From: Paenibacillus silagei
Lineage (GTDB): Bacteria > Bacillota > Bacilli > Paenibacillales > Paenibacillaceae
Assembly: GCF_017874735.1 (NCBI RefSeq)
Contig: NZ_JAGGLV010000006.1
Location: 62,001 to 126,000 of the forward strand
DNA length: 64,000 nucleotides
Reading direction: 5' to 3'
The number at the start of each line of letters is the position of its first letter. The first letter of the stretch is position 1. This document shows, piece after piece, positions 43,703-51,994 of this stretch. The translations under genes were made by a program, and so were the position numbers. The notes beneath the pieces are model-generated. The model did no database searches, was not told where the DNA came from, and worked only from the letters and a program-made list of their open reading frames with translations.

Positions 43703-43830
43703 TTAAAAACCTGACGGGCGTGATGCGTTTATCTTGCCTGTAGGGTAACCGCTTGTAAAATTATCACCAACTTTGATTACATAAATTTCCAAATGTATTC
43801 TCTGAGTTCTTTATAACTCCAATCTTTCAT
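43703..43830 (-). pseudogene. Mosaic scar: immunity-gene 5' stub joined to a toxin-gene tail
   Basis: Two overlapping pieces. At 43830-43777 an ATG with GAAGGG upstream opens MKDWSYKELREYIWKFM and stops after 17 residues; YKEL also opens the intact neighbour at 43845, so it looks like the start of a lost immunity gene. In another frame, 43780-43703 encodes VIKVGDNFTSGYPTGK and ten more residues to a stop, with no start of its own, 26 bp before the immunity gene at 43676. This reads as the last 25 codons of a toxin. Short pieces, so identification is tentative. Confidence 0.5.
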
Positions 43831-43844
43831 GTGTTTCCCTTCCT

Positions 43845-44177
43845 CTACCCATTCATCGATTTCTGCTTATATTTTTCGATATCCTGCAAAACCTTCTTAG
43901 CATCCTCAGTTGCTAATTCTTGCTTTAATGTTGTCGAGGAAATATCAATAATACTATTTAATTCACTTTGTATATCTTCTCTAAGATAATTTTTTTCAAG
44001 AGAAAGAAGAGCAACTGTCAAAAAAACAACTAGTTTCTCAACGTTACTCCTTACGATTCCACGATGATATTCAACAAGTAATTTTTCTGTGACTTGCGAT
44101 AATGATAAGCCTTCCTCCAAAAATTCTTCAAAATCTTCCGCAATAAACCGTTCAAGTTCTTTATAATTACATAGCAT
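43845..44177 (-). CDS. Probable immunity-like protein
   Basis: 110 residues from ATG 44177 (GAGGGG 9 nt upstream; an in-frame TTG at 44186 abuts that site). All-helical, acidic and amphipathic, no TM or signal. Its C-terminus (ISSTTLKQELATEDAKKVLQ) is duplicated in the fragment at 43128-43262. No family recognised. Position in an AT-rich block between other immunity genes suggests the same role. Confidence 0.6.
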   Translation of the reverse strand: MLCNYKELERFIAEDFEEFLEEGLSLSQVTEKLLVEYHRGIVRSNVEKLVVFLTVALLSLEKNYLREDIQSELNSIIDISSTTLKQELATEDAKKVLQDIEKYKQKSMNG

Positions 44178-44304
44178 TGGGAGCAACCCCTCAATAATTT
44201 CTAAAGTTATATCGATCTTAGATACGCAATGGAGCTTTCTCTTATTGTTTTGATATAATTAAAGGCTTCACTTAACTTCACCTCTAATCTAAAGGAACAA
44301 AATA

Positions 44305-44356
44305 AAAAGCAAGCCCTATATGATATTGTATATCCATAGTTGACCTGCTTTCCATA
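44305..44356 (-). terminator. Terminator after immunity gene
   Basis: Minus strand: AAGCAGGTC..CTATGGATAT pairs imperfectly with ATATCATATAG..GGCTTGCTT, then TTTATTTT. The remaining part of 44178-44439 has no gene. Confidence 0.72.
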
Positions 44357-44439
44357 AAGGACTATCGAAATTGATTTTCAAAAAGTCACACTACAATACT
44401 ATTCAAATAGTGAATTTTCTGCTAAGAGAACTTGCTATT

Positions 44440-44955
44440 TTAATTTCCACCATTATCAAGGTCAATTCTATCTAAAACTTCATCACTTATGTCTTGTGGA
44501 GGAATATCTCTCGTTATTGCTCCAGAGTTACGCGCCCATGCATGATTTCCACATACTAACTCATTATGATGATAACTAATTCTTCCCCCTCTCTCAAACA
44601 ACTTAATAATCGGGTCATAAAGATCATGAAATTGTAGAGCGATAGGTACTTCTTGGTCCATCGCATATGACCATTCAAGATAAAAATCGCAAAGATATTC
44701 TGTAGTCCAATCTAAGTTAACACTTATTAATCTACTATTTTCCTCTTTTATAGTCTCAGGCATGCTAAAATCAATGATCTCGGAAGCATTAAATATAGCA
44801 CGTCTATTATTATCTTTGGAATTAAAATCCAAAAATATATTTCCTCTTCTTATAAATTCTGTCACTAAGATCACATGTGAAGGTTTATCTATGGAAATAA
44901 GATTCCAGTCAATATTTAATATTCTTTTTTTCGCTTGTTCCAAATTAGTTTTCAA
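44440..44955 (-). CDS. Probable cognate immunity protein of the WXG-type toxin
   Basis: 171 residues from TTG 44955, which has GAGGTGGG 4-6 nt upstream and lies 10 bp after the toxin stop; a GTG at 44997 would overlap the toxin C-terminus without a ribosome site. Mixed alpha/beta, acidic, cytosolic, rich in aromatic residues (LDWTTEYLCDFYLEWSYAMDQ). No family recognised. Identified as immunity protein from its position directly behind the toxin and from its own terminator. Confidence 0.68.
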   Translation of the reverse strand: MKTNLEQAKKRILNIDWNLISIDKPSHVILVTEFIRRGNIFLDFNSKDNNRRAIFNASEIIDFSMPETIKEENSRLISVNLDWTTEYLCDFYLEWSYAMDQEVPIALQFHDLYDPIIKLFERGGRISYHHNELVCGNHAWARNSGAITRDIPPQDISDEVLDRIDLDNGGN

Positions 44956-44965
44956 TTTTCCCACC

Positions 44966-46777
44966 TCAAAATTTTGGTTTAAAACCTGGAAACCCACCCG
45001 GTTGTGGTGGTGCTAGTTCATGAGCACCTTTTGTACCTTCGTTAATTATACCATCCTTGAAATAGTTGATATCACGATATGGCAATCCTTCTTGCATCAT
45101 TTTACTTTCAGCTAGTTCGTGGTCAGCTAATTGTCTAAACCAAGCCTTTTCCTCGCCAGACAATTCCCCTTTCAGTGATTTTTCCCATCCATATGCAATG
45201 TCAATATCTGGGTCAAAGTAACCCTTATAATAATACTTGCCGTTAATAGTATCCACTAAATTAACATTTTCAGTTAGTATTACATGTGTTTTTAATTGAA
45301 TCGCCTCTTCAAAACTAAGTCCCGTATTCCTTGAAAAGGTTTCTAATTCTATGGTGTCTAAACCAGATGATCTAAGTTTTTCATATGTCTGTAAAGCGAT
45401 CTCTTCTTGTTTAAAATTAGGAATGAACTGAATAGGTTCTCCACGGGGATCTATTGGCTGAGGTATTACAGCTTTTGTTTTCCCCCCAACCCCTCTAACC
45501 CCAGAATCGAAATCCTCCAGCAAAGATTTTGCGGGGCCCTTAACCTCTACCTCATCCAACGCTTTCATCTTACCAAAAGAGCTTCCAGTTATTCCACTGT
45601 CAGGCTCTATTTGTCTGTTCTTTTGCGTTCCGGTCCTCACGTTAACGGTCCCCGTCCCGAAGACTTCGCTAATCCGGTCTGCACTCGCTGCTCCACGCAA
45701 GACGGACTCGAACTCGCTGGAGAGATCACTGAGTACGAATTGCTGCTCGATCTGCATGCTATAGAATTGGGCGGAGAGTACCTGCTCCAGTTGCGTCTTA
45801 GGCTGCGGTTTCTCTCCCGTGAATAATTCAATGAGAGGGTCCACCAGGTATTTATCGATAAAATCCTTTTTGGCCGGCTGGCTCTCCCAATCCGCCAAAT
45901 CTGGCATGATACCTCCTGCATGTATAGCCTGCAACTGGCCTTTCGCCCACCCGCCTTTATCTCCAGGCTCCATGGCCATCCGCAGCAGCAGCAGATAGGA
46001 TTCATTCTTAGGCAGCGGCACACTCTTTGTTAAGATGGAGGGATCGTAGTCACATGCCTGAAGCACCGGATGCTTGAAGTACTTACTCAGGTCTTTACCC
46101 GCTGTATAGTGCACTTCATCTATCCCCAGTGAAGCCAGTGTCTGGCGCGCTTCTTCTGCCTGCAGATGCACTGCATTCATCTGACTCTTGTTCCCAAAGC
46201 TCTCGTAGACTTTATAAGCCATTTGCTCCTTCGCAATCTGATACCGTGCTGTGAAGATATCCTTAAGCTTACTCTCGGCGGCAATAGCTCCGGGGCTTCC
46301 CAGCCCCGAGGTCTGGATGCTCATCCGCAGCTGCTTCACGACAGGATCGCTATCCAGCTCATCCCGCCCCTGCAGGGCAGCGAACGAACGGATTAGATTC
46401 GTAGCCGCATTTTGTGCAAAAGGCGGGATTGACGTCCGTCCACCAACCTCTTGTGTCCCATAACTCCCGAGCATCCCTGCGAATGCACTGAATTGCTGAT
46501 CCCACAGGTCCGCATTTCGTGCATTCTCCGCCTGGAGTCCTTCGACTCCCTTAAGGGCAGTTCGGATGATATCCTCCAGCTTCTCTGCCTCTGCGGTTAA
46601 TTCGTTCATCAGCATCTGGGCTTTCATTAGACGGTCACCCACCGGAATACCGCTCCAACTTCCCGCCTGGCCCTTCATCTGCAGATACAGCCGGTTCGTA
46701 TCTTGACTCACCTGTCCGATCTTCGTCTGCAGACGCCGGACCTGATCGGTATCAAATATAAGCTTTGCTGAAGCCAT
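44966..46777 (-). CDS. WXG-type polymorphic toxin, type VII secretion effector
   Basis: 603 residues. Residues 1-95 form the helical hairpin of a WXG100-like export domain with WSG at 41-43; the middle (about 100-380) is helical; a Gly/Pro-rich linker follows at about 380-450; the last 150 residues are the variable toxin domain. This ends with DHELAESKMMQEG (His553, Glu554) and GAHELAPPQPG (His586, Glu587), likely active-site residues of an enzyme I cannot name; a metal-dependent fold is possible. ATG at 46777 has GGGAGG upstream. It follows a WXG100 partner gene and precedes an immunity gene, the standard effector arrangement. Composition falls sharply toward AT in the toxin-domain part. Confidence 0.83.
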   Translation of the reverse strand: MASAKLIFDTDQVRRLQTKIGQVSQDTNRLYLQMKGQAGSWSGIPVGDRLMKAQMLMNELTAEAEKLEDIIRTALKGVEGLQAENARNADLWDQQFSAFAGMLGSYGTQEVGGRTSIPPFAQNAATNLIRSFAALQGRDELDSDPVVKQLRMSIQTSGLGSPGAIAAESKLKDIFTARYQIAKEQMAYKVYESFGNKSQMNAVHLQAEEARQTLASLGIDEVHYTAGKDLSKYFKHPVLQACDYDPSILTKSVPLPKNESYLLLLRMAMEPGDKGGWAKGQLQAIHAGGIMPDLADWESQPAKKDFIDKYLVDPLIELFTGEKPQPKTQLEQVLSAQFYSMQIEQQFVLSDLSSEFESVLRGAASADRISEVFGTGTVNVRTGTQKNRQIEPDSGITGSSFGKMKALDEVEVKGPAKSLLEDFDSGVRGVGGKTKAVIPQPIDPRGEPIQFIPNFKQEEIALQTYEKLRSSGLDTIELETFSRNTGLSFEEAIQLKTHVILTENVNLVDTINGKYYYKGYFDPDIDIAYGWEKSLKGELSGEEKAWFRQLADHELAESKMMQEGLPYRDINYFKDGIINEGTKGAHELAPPQPGGFPGFKPKF

Positions 46778-46805
46778 ATGCTTCCTCCCCGCTTGCAGCT
46801 CATAA

Positions 46806-46837
46806 AATTAGCTATGCAGCGTTCTGCATAGCTAATT
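46806..46837 (-). terminator. Perfect hairpin between WXG100 and toxin genes
   Basis: AATTAGCTATGCAG (46806-46819), loop CGTT, CTGCATAGCTAATT (46824-46837): a perfect 14-bp stem followed on the minus strand by TTTAT. Probably a partial terminator that lets WXG100 be made in excess of the toxin; it would also protect the 3' end of the short transcript. Confidence 0.72.
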
Positions 46838-46886
46838 GCCTTCTTATGTAATAAAGCTCATGGAGTATGGGTATAAACGAATCATT

Positions 46887-47186
46887 TTAGAAGCCGGATT
46901 GTGCCTTAATAACTGCCTGCGACAGCTCTTTGTATTTATCGGATACATTGTTCATGTGATCTCCCAAACCCTTCAGTGCCTCGGAGAATTGCTTGAACGT
47001 TTTGTCCATAGCATTCACTTTTTCCGTGAAATTCTTGGCAGCAGCATCATCCCACACCTGATTAAGGTTCTGCGTGGTAGTTTTTACGTTTTTAATTAAG
47101 GTGTCGAAATCCGCCTTTTGTTTCAGGATCACACTTGCCTGCTTCTTCAATCCTTCATAGTCCAATGTAACTTTAGGGCTTGCCAT
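46887..47186 (-). CDS. WXG100-family (EsxA-like) protein
   Basis: 99 residues, the standard length, forming a two-helix hairpin. The central motif is WDD rather than WxG (LNQVWDDAAAKNF), and the C-terminus lacks an obvious YxxxD/E tail but has DKYKELSQ. ATG at 47186 with AAGGAG upstream. It would dimerise and travel through the type VII secretion system, either alone or as chaperone of the toxin encoded 109 bp downstream. The 194-bp upstream gap is AT-rich; no convincing promoter was settled on. Confidence 0.9.
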   Translation of the reverse strand: MASPKVTLDYEGLKKQASVILKQKADFDTLIKNVKTTTQNLNQVWDDAAAKNFTEKVNAMDKTFKQFSEALKGLGDHMNNVSDKYKELSQAVIKAQSGF

Positions 47187-47380
47187 AGTTAACCGCTCCT
47201 TTGATTAAATGTTTTATATAAAAATGAATTCAGAAAATCTTGTAAGTCTATGAGAAATTCCAAATTCATTAATATAGCATCAGTTTGCTCTTCCATTATT
47301 ATCGGTCAACGGAATCAATAATCTTATATATAATCCCTTTAAATATTATTTTTAACTACTAAGGAATTTAATTCAATCTC

Positions 47381-50300
47381 TTATCTGCCCTGTCCCAGAT
47401 AGTCATTACGCACCGAGAAATCTGATTCGAAGAGCATAATATCCCCGGATGAAAAGTAAAAGGTCTGTCCCCGTTCATCTGTAGCGCCCGTCATCTGTCC
47501 CTCAATCGCCCACATATTCGCAATCGGCGCCTTGTAGCCCAGAATCCGCGTATCCGCATCTCCGTTCTTGAGGGTGTAGATTTCAAACTTCACAAGGATG
47601 TAGCCGCCGGTAATAAATTCTGGCTCATACCCGTCCAGTGAACCCCCGTATTGATTCGCAAGATTGAGCAGATTCGTTCCTTTTGGCAGGATATATGGGG
47701 CAATGGGCAGGTTATACTCGCCATACCAATGCTGAACACTGCGTACAGCCGTGATTGGATCTACGACTGCCGGGATGTCCGTTGGACCCACCAGGGTACG
47801 GGATTTGTAGGACAACACTTCGAGATTATAGCCTGTTCCAATGTTGGTTTTGCGCTTCAGATATTGCGGGTAGAATTTGATCCACGGCTTCTTCTCCCGC
47901 TCCTCCTGGGTGAGTATATAGTTATACTCGTAGCTGGCTGAAGTGGATAGCTCACCATCCGCAATATTCCGCAAGCCATCTGCCAGGCGGTAAGTACGGC
48001 TATAGCTAAGCTTGTCCTTGGAAGAGCCCACCCCAATCATCTTATTCTTCGACCCGGAAATGTCATAGTACAGATCTACAGGGGCCGCAGCACCTCCAGT
48101 CTTGGGGATGAAGTAGAAGCTGGGTTCAATCCTTATCCCCTCGCCCGGCTGCCACAGATTCCCGATGGTCCGAAAATCAAACAGAAAGGAATATCCGTTA
48201 TGCGGTACCGTCAATTGCTCCGTGGGATGAGAGCCCTTGCGGATCGGCAGCTGCCATTGTGGCTGTCCGTTCAAAGCCGTGGGAATTCCGTTCTCATCAT
48301 TGCCGCCGGTATAGTACATTGCAGTACTATGCGCAAGAGTGCCTGTCCCGGTACGAAATACCTTTTCAAACCGGAAATCTCCAATATCCCAGATTCTAAA
48401 ATCAAACAGCCGGCCCACCACACCCACATTGAAGCTTTCCGCTGCACAGTAATTGACAAGATCTCCATTCAGGTTCTGCTGACACAGATATTCGCCGTCT
48501 GACGGGGCATTAATCGCCCAAGACTGCGTACGCACAGTATAGTCGCCTTCATTCACCCAGGTCGGCAGAGTAAAAGTCATAGCTGGTGTGCCCACCGGGA
48601 TGGATATCCAGGTATTGTCGGGATAGTATTGACTGCCCTGAAACACCCCGAACGGAAATTGAATGCGTTTATCCTTCGTATATTTACCGTAGTCCCGGTT
48701 GCCATACCCCGGAATCCCCAGATGCTGACCGCTCTCCGTAAAATATACCGTGAAGGGCCGGTCCAGAATCAGCACTGTCCGTGTCATATCCGGCGCCATC
48801 CGCTGGTCGAACGGCCGGTTGTCATCAGGAAGCTGGGAGTAATTGACGACTGGGGTATGGACTGTCACGGAGTTAATCGGGGAAATGGGATACTCCTTAT
48901 CCCCCTCTCCATCCACATTTTCGGGTAGCATAGTGTAATAGATTGTCCCCGTACTGATTGTATCCGGCCGGTTAAGCAAGTATCTGTTAATCATCAGCCC
49001 GCCTTCATAGAGCACTTCGTCTCCAATCATGGGCGGATCTGGAATCCTTCCCGGAACGGGTCCGGTTCCTGTAGCAACACTATCATCCATAATCGTCTCC
49101 CCGTTAAAGACTAGACGGTCATTTTGAACCTCAGGATCTTCGGTTTGGCTTTCTGCCAGCTCTTTGAGTGTTGCTGTATCATCGACATCATTTTCAGTTG
49201 GCTCATGATCGCCTCCATCTACTACATCCGGTGTAAAGGATAGACTCCCCGTCTCTTTAGGAACAACATGGTCCTCAACCTCTGTGCTATTGGCAAGTTC
49301 AATTACGGGTGCTTCATAATTGTTAGGGTATAGAGTCACTTCCCCTCCAGGCAATGCATAGTTTGCCATTCGGGCCTGATCGATTTGGTAGACGGATAGC
49401 TTGTCTACTTGCCAGTAGGCATATTCTCTTGGGGTCAAGTCAAAGGTGTACGTTTTTTTGAAAAATGAATTTTTAGGCAACGGCAACTGGGGAATCGTTG
49501 TATTATCAGGCCCCGGAAGATCCGGCTGCGCTTCCTCCCACTTCGTAGGGTAAGTGACTTCTACTTTGCAGGAGTAGCGGACTTGACCTTTCATATTGGC
49601 AAAGGTATGGTCAAACAAATAATTTCTGCCCCAGACATTAGCATATAAGCTCTCTGAAGTAGGAATGCCTATAGGTGCTTCAAAATGAATTCCATTCGCT
49701 GAATCGTCACCCTTAATGACTCCATTCGCGCTAGGCTCCATAAAGGATGTTTGCGGCGATCCGGCGGTGCTAGGCGGTTCAATGGTAAATGTGCATTCAC
49801 CGGATCCTTCTCCTCCACCCGGATCCGGAGGAGTATTTACTTTTTTGTAACTGGCTACCATATTAACTCCGCCTACATACACCTTAAAGTTACGCTGAAC
49901 TAAACCTGGATCATTTGCAGATTTGCGCTGAATATATAGCTGTTCGCCTGATCTCAGAACCGGTGAAAGCCAAGACTGGTCAATCGCATAGGACTGTCCT
50001 CCAGATTCAACGGTTAGCGGGAAAGATTTGGTTATAGTAAAGCCCGCCTTATAATTACCGATTAATTGTTTACTCACGACCGTCCCGTTGGACAGCTTAA
50101 GAATCATAGTAACGGGATAATCTTCCCCTTCAAAAGGTACAGTGACATCAAAGTATTGTCTGAAATCTCCGGGATTGGCCCAAGATTCTGCATGCTTGAT
50201 ATCGTATAACGTATGGTAGGGTCCTGATACCTGGGTTGGGTTCGACCTTGGGCCTGTGACTACACGCATAATGGCGCTGGCGTATAACGGAGTCCCTTCT

Positions 50301-50695
50301 GAAATGACTTGCTCCGCTTTCGCTTTACCGATAGCGTCCAGAACCTCGGCTTTGGTCCAGACAAAGTTTGTAGTCACCTTCCCATTAGCGATAGTTTCCG
50401 ATTCTATATGTCCTCCGCCAGAATCCTGCAATTTGAACCGTTTGTTGGCCGGTAATTTCGTGGGATCACATTGTTCTTCACCTTCGACAACCTTGCACGT
50501 TGACTCTGTGTGAATATACCAGCCTACCGTTTGAAAGCGGATGCTTGAAGTGGCTTCATTAGAAATGGTTGTATAGCTAAATGCCCCATTTTTAAAGCTA
50601 GCCATAAATGCAGCCTCAGCAATACCTGATAATGAAGATAACAACAAAGAAGTTAAGAGAATAAATATTACACTATAGCCACTCTTGCGCCGCAT
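47381..50695 (-). CDS. Large secreted protein of the Tad-like locus
   Basis: 1104 residues. Signal peptide 1-28 (basic MRRKSGY, hydrophobic core, cleavage after AEA). The rest is beta-rich with many Tyr, Pro and Gly, a few Cys (TCKVVEGEEQC, CQQNLNGDLVNYC) and an acidic Asp/Glu linker near 500-545 separating two halves. No sorting signal, TM or SLH domain. I know no function; it resembles large Paenibacillus surface proteins of the DUF5704 sort, but I cannot confirm that. Its start lies 6 bp past the stalk-domain gene, so it is the last gene of the long operon. It may be the exported or surface product of the machine. Confidence 0.72.
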   Translation of the reverse strand: MRRKSGYSVIFILLTSLLLSSLSGIAEAAFMASFKNGAFSYTTISNEATSSIRFQTVGWYIHTESTCKVVEGEEQCDPTKLPANKRFKLQDSGGGHIESETIANGKVTTNFVWTKAEVLDAIGKAKAEQVISEGTPLYASAIMRVVTGPRSNPTQVSGPYHTLYDIKHAESWANPGDFRQYFDVTVPFEGEDYPVTMILKLSNGTVVSKQLIGNYKAGFTITKSFPLTVESGGQSYAIDQSWLSPVLRSGEQLYIQRKSANDPGLVQRNFKVYVGGVNMVASYKKVNTPPDPGGGEGSGECTFTIEPPSTAGSPQTSFMEPSANGVIKGDDSANGIHFEAPIGIPTSESLYANVWGRNYLFDHTFANMKGQVRYSCKVEVTYPTKWEEAQPDLPGPDNTTIPQLPLPKNSFFKKTYTFDLTPREYAYWQVDKLSVYQIDQARMANYALPGGEVTLYPNNYEAPVIELANSTEVEDHVVPKETGSLSFTPDVVDGGDHEPTENDVDDTATLKELAESQTEDPEVQNDRLVFNGETIMDDSVATGTGPVPGRIPDPPMIGDEVLYEGGLMINRYLLNRPDTISTGTIYYTMLPENVDGEGDKEYPISPINSVTVHTPVVNYSQLPDDNRPFDQRMAPDMTRTVLILDRPFTVYFTESGQHLGIPGYGNRDYGKYTKDKRIQFPFGVFQGSQYYPDNTWISIPVGTPAMTFTLPTWVNEGDYTVRTQSWAINAPSDGEYLCQQNLNGDLVNYCAAESFNVGVVGRLFDFRIWDIGDFRFEKVFRTGTGTLAHSTAMYYTGGNDENGIPTALNGQPQWQLPIRKGSHPTEQLTVPHNGYSFLFDFRTIGNLWQPGEGIRIEPSFYFIPKTGGAAAPVDLYYDISGSKNKMIGVGSSKDKLSYSRTYRLADGLRNIADGELSTSASYEYNYILTQEEREKKPWIKFYPQYLKRKTNIGTGYNLEVLSYKSRTLVGPTDIPAVVDPITAVRSVQHWYGEYNLPIAPYILPKGTNLLNLANQYGGSLDGYEPEFITGGYILVKFEIYTLKNGDADTRILGYKAPIANMWAIEGQMTGATDERGQTFYFSSGDIMLFESDFSVRNDYLGQGR

Positions 50696-50699
50696 CTTC

Positions 50700-51862
50700 C
50701 ATCACTTCACTTCATACATAATTGAATTTTCAAACAAACTGGAAGTTGCACCTACTGTCATATGATCGAATGGGTCTCCATTGTAGTAATTCGTGGATAC
50801 CGCTATATCTGCATACCCTTCATACCAGACTCCCTTTTTTATTCTCTCATTGTTCATATAGTGTGTGGTCGAAAAATACGCATCGAGCATCAATTCTTTA
50901 TACTCTGTAAAACTATTAATTCTGAACCGGAACTTGGACCGGATACGATAATCCCCTGTTCCAGGATAATACATGACTGAAGGCTCTGGATCGATTGACC
51001 CTTCAATCTGAATTCTGTTCTTCTTCACCCATTCAGCATATTCTCTTATATAATTCTCACGAATGGATACGGATTGATTCTCATACTTAAAGACTTCTTG
51101 GGCAAAACTTGCCGGATTGATGGTCTTGTAATCCACATTTAAGCGCAGATCGTATCCGATATTCATCCGTTTAATGATCTTTGATATACCTTCACTTGTC
51201 ACTTCTTTAATAGCATACAAATTCGCCCCAGTGTCAGCTCTCTTGACAATATAATTTATGGTATTTTTCATTTCATACATTTCATTTGGGATGTCTTCCA
51301 GAATATAAGGGTAGTCCTTATAATTCTTTGGCAGGTTTGTCGTACGAATTTTTCTGCCGAAATCGTCCAGCTTGCCAAGCTCCTTGCCTGGCGTATGAAT
51401 ATGTACACTTTGAATCAATTCATCCACTTCGACTTCTGCACCCAGAAGATCGCTGACAACCGTTAGGGGAATCATCGTCATCCCGTCTTTCTGTACTACC
51501 TTGGCTCCGAGTGCTGTAGGCACTCCGTTTACTTTGGCATAGGAAGAACCTACAGTAAGAATAATATTATTCTCCTTCTGCTTAAGGGTTAGCACCTTCG
51601 TAGCTGCGTTCCAGCTTGATTGTGTCCCCAGCTTGCCGGAGATGATGCGGAACGGAATCATCGTTATTCCATTCTCTGCATAGGGATATCCTGCCGATAA
51701 CGGGGATTTGATCCCGTCAAAAATCACGCTTACCGCCTGGGATGCCGTTCCTTCAGCCCCCGCAGTATTCATCGTCAATACCATGCTCACCATTACACTC
51801 ATTCCTATGATTAAGCTTTTACTGATGCCGAATACTTTCATTTCATTTCTCCTTTGCTAATG
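50700..51862 (-). repeat. 1163-bp duplication, copy 1
   Basis: Matches 53313-54475 from CATCACTTCAC at one end to TTTGCTAATG at the other, equal in length. The half encoding the N-terminus is nearly identical to the other copy; the half encoding the C-terminus has diverged at a low percentage of positions. Confidence 0.93.
50702..51841 (-). CDS. Stalk-domain (copper amine oxidase N-like) secreted protein, copy 1
   Basis: 379 residues. Signal peptide 1-30 ending TAGAEG; residues 35-155 form a copper-amine-oxidase-N1-like stalk domain (IPFRIISGKLGTQSSWNAATKVLTLKQ and IPLTVVSDLLGAEVEVD), common in Paenibacillus secreted proteins. The C-terminal 220 residues are unassigned. Residues 1-195 are essentially identical to copy 2; later parts differ at about one residue in ten. 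Start ATG at 51841 overlaps the stop of a small gene (ATGA). The stalk domain binds wall or other proteins in related proteins. Confidence 0.88.
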   Translation of the reverse strand: MKVFGISKSLIIGMSVMVSMVLTMNTAGAEGTASQAVSVIFDGIKSPLSAGYPYAENGITMIPFRIISGKLGTQSSWNAATKVLTLKQKENNIILTVGSSYAKVNGVPTALGAKVVQKDGMTMIPLTVVSDLLGAEVEVDELIQSVHIHTPGKELGKLDDFGRKIRTTNLPKNYKDYPYILEDIPNEMYEMKNTINYIVKRADTGANLYAIKEVTSEGISKIIKRMNIGYDLRLNVDYKTINPASFAQEVFKYENQSVSIRENYIREYAEWVKKNRIQIEGSIDPEPSVMYYPGTGDYRIRSKFRFRINSFTEYKELMLDAYFSTTHYMNNERIKKGVWYEGYADIAVSTNYYNGDPFDHMTVGATSSLFENSIMYEVK

Positions 51863-51975
51863 GACCACTCATTCATTTGTACCGGTTTGAATTGTAGGAA
51901 CAAGATCAAAAAAATAACGAGGATAAAGAATACTATATTTATCATTGTTATGATTTTTGATCGTTTTTTTATCAA
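51838..51975 (-). CDS. Small single-TM protein
   Basis: 45 residues from TTG 51975 (GGAG 5 nt upstream). Basic MIKKRSK, one TM segment (IVFFILVIFLILFLQF), then a short outer tail. It sits between the SLH gene and stalk copy 1, overlapping the latter by 4 bp. Its last seven codons come from the duplicated segment, so its present end was created by the duplication. May be only a translational bridge. Confidence 0.45.
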   Translation of the reverse strand: MIKKRSKIITMINIVFFILVIFLILFLQFKPVQMNEWSISKGEMK

Positions 51976-51994
51976 TGCTTCTCCACCACTCTTG

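Noticed and set aside
44956..44997. Immunity gene start at GTG 44997, overlapping the toxin
   Set aside because: No ribosome site there; GAGGTGGG followed by TTG at 44955 starts the protein after the toxin stop.
47187..47380. Promoter for the WXG100 gene
   Set aside because: Several AT-rich -10-like hexamers exist but none has a -35 at 16-18 nt that stands out from background, so none is reported.
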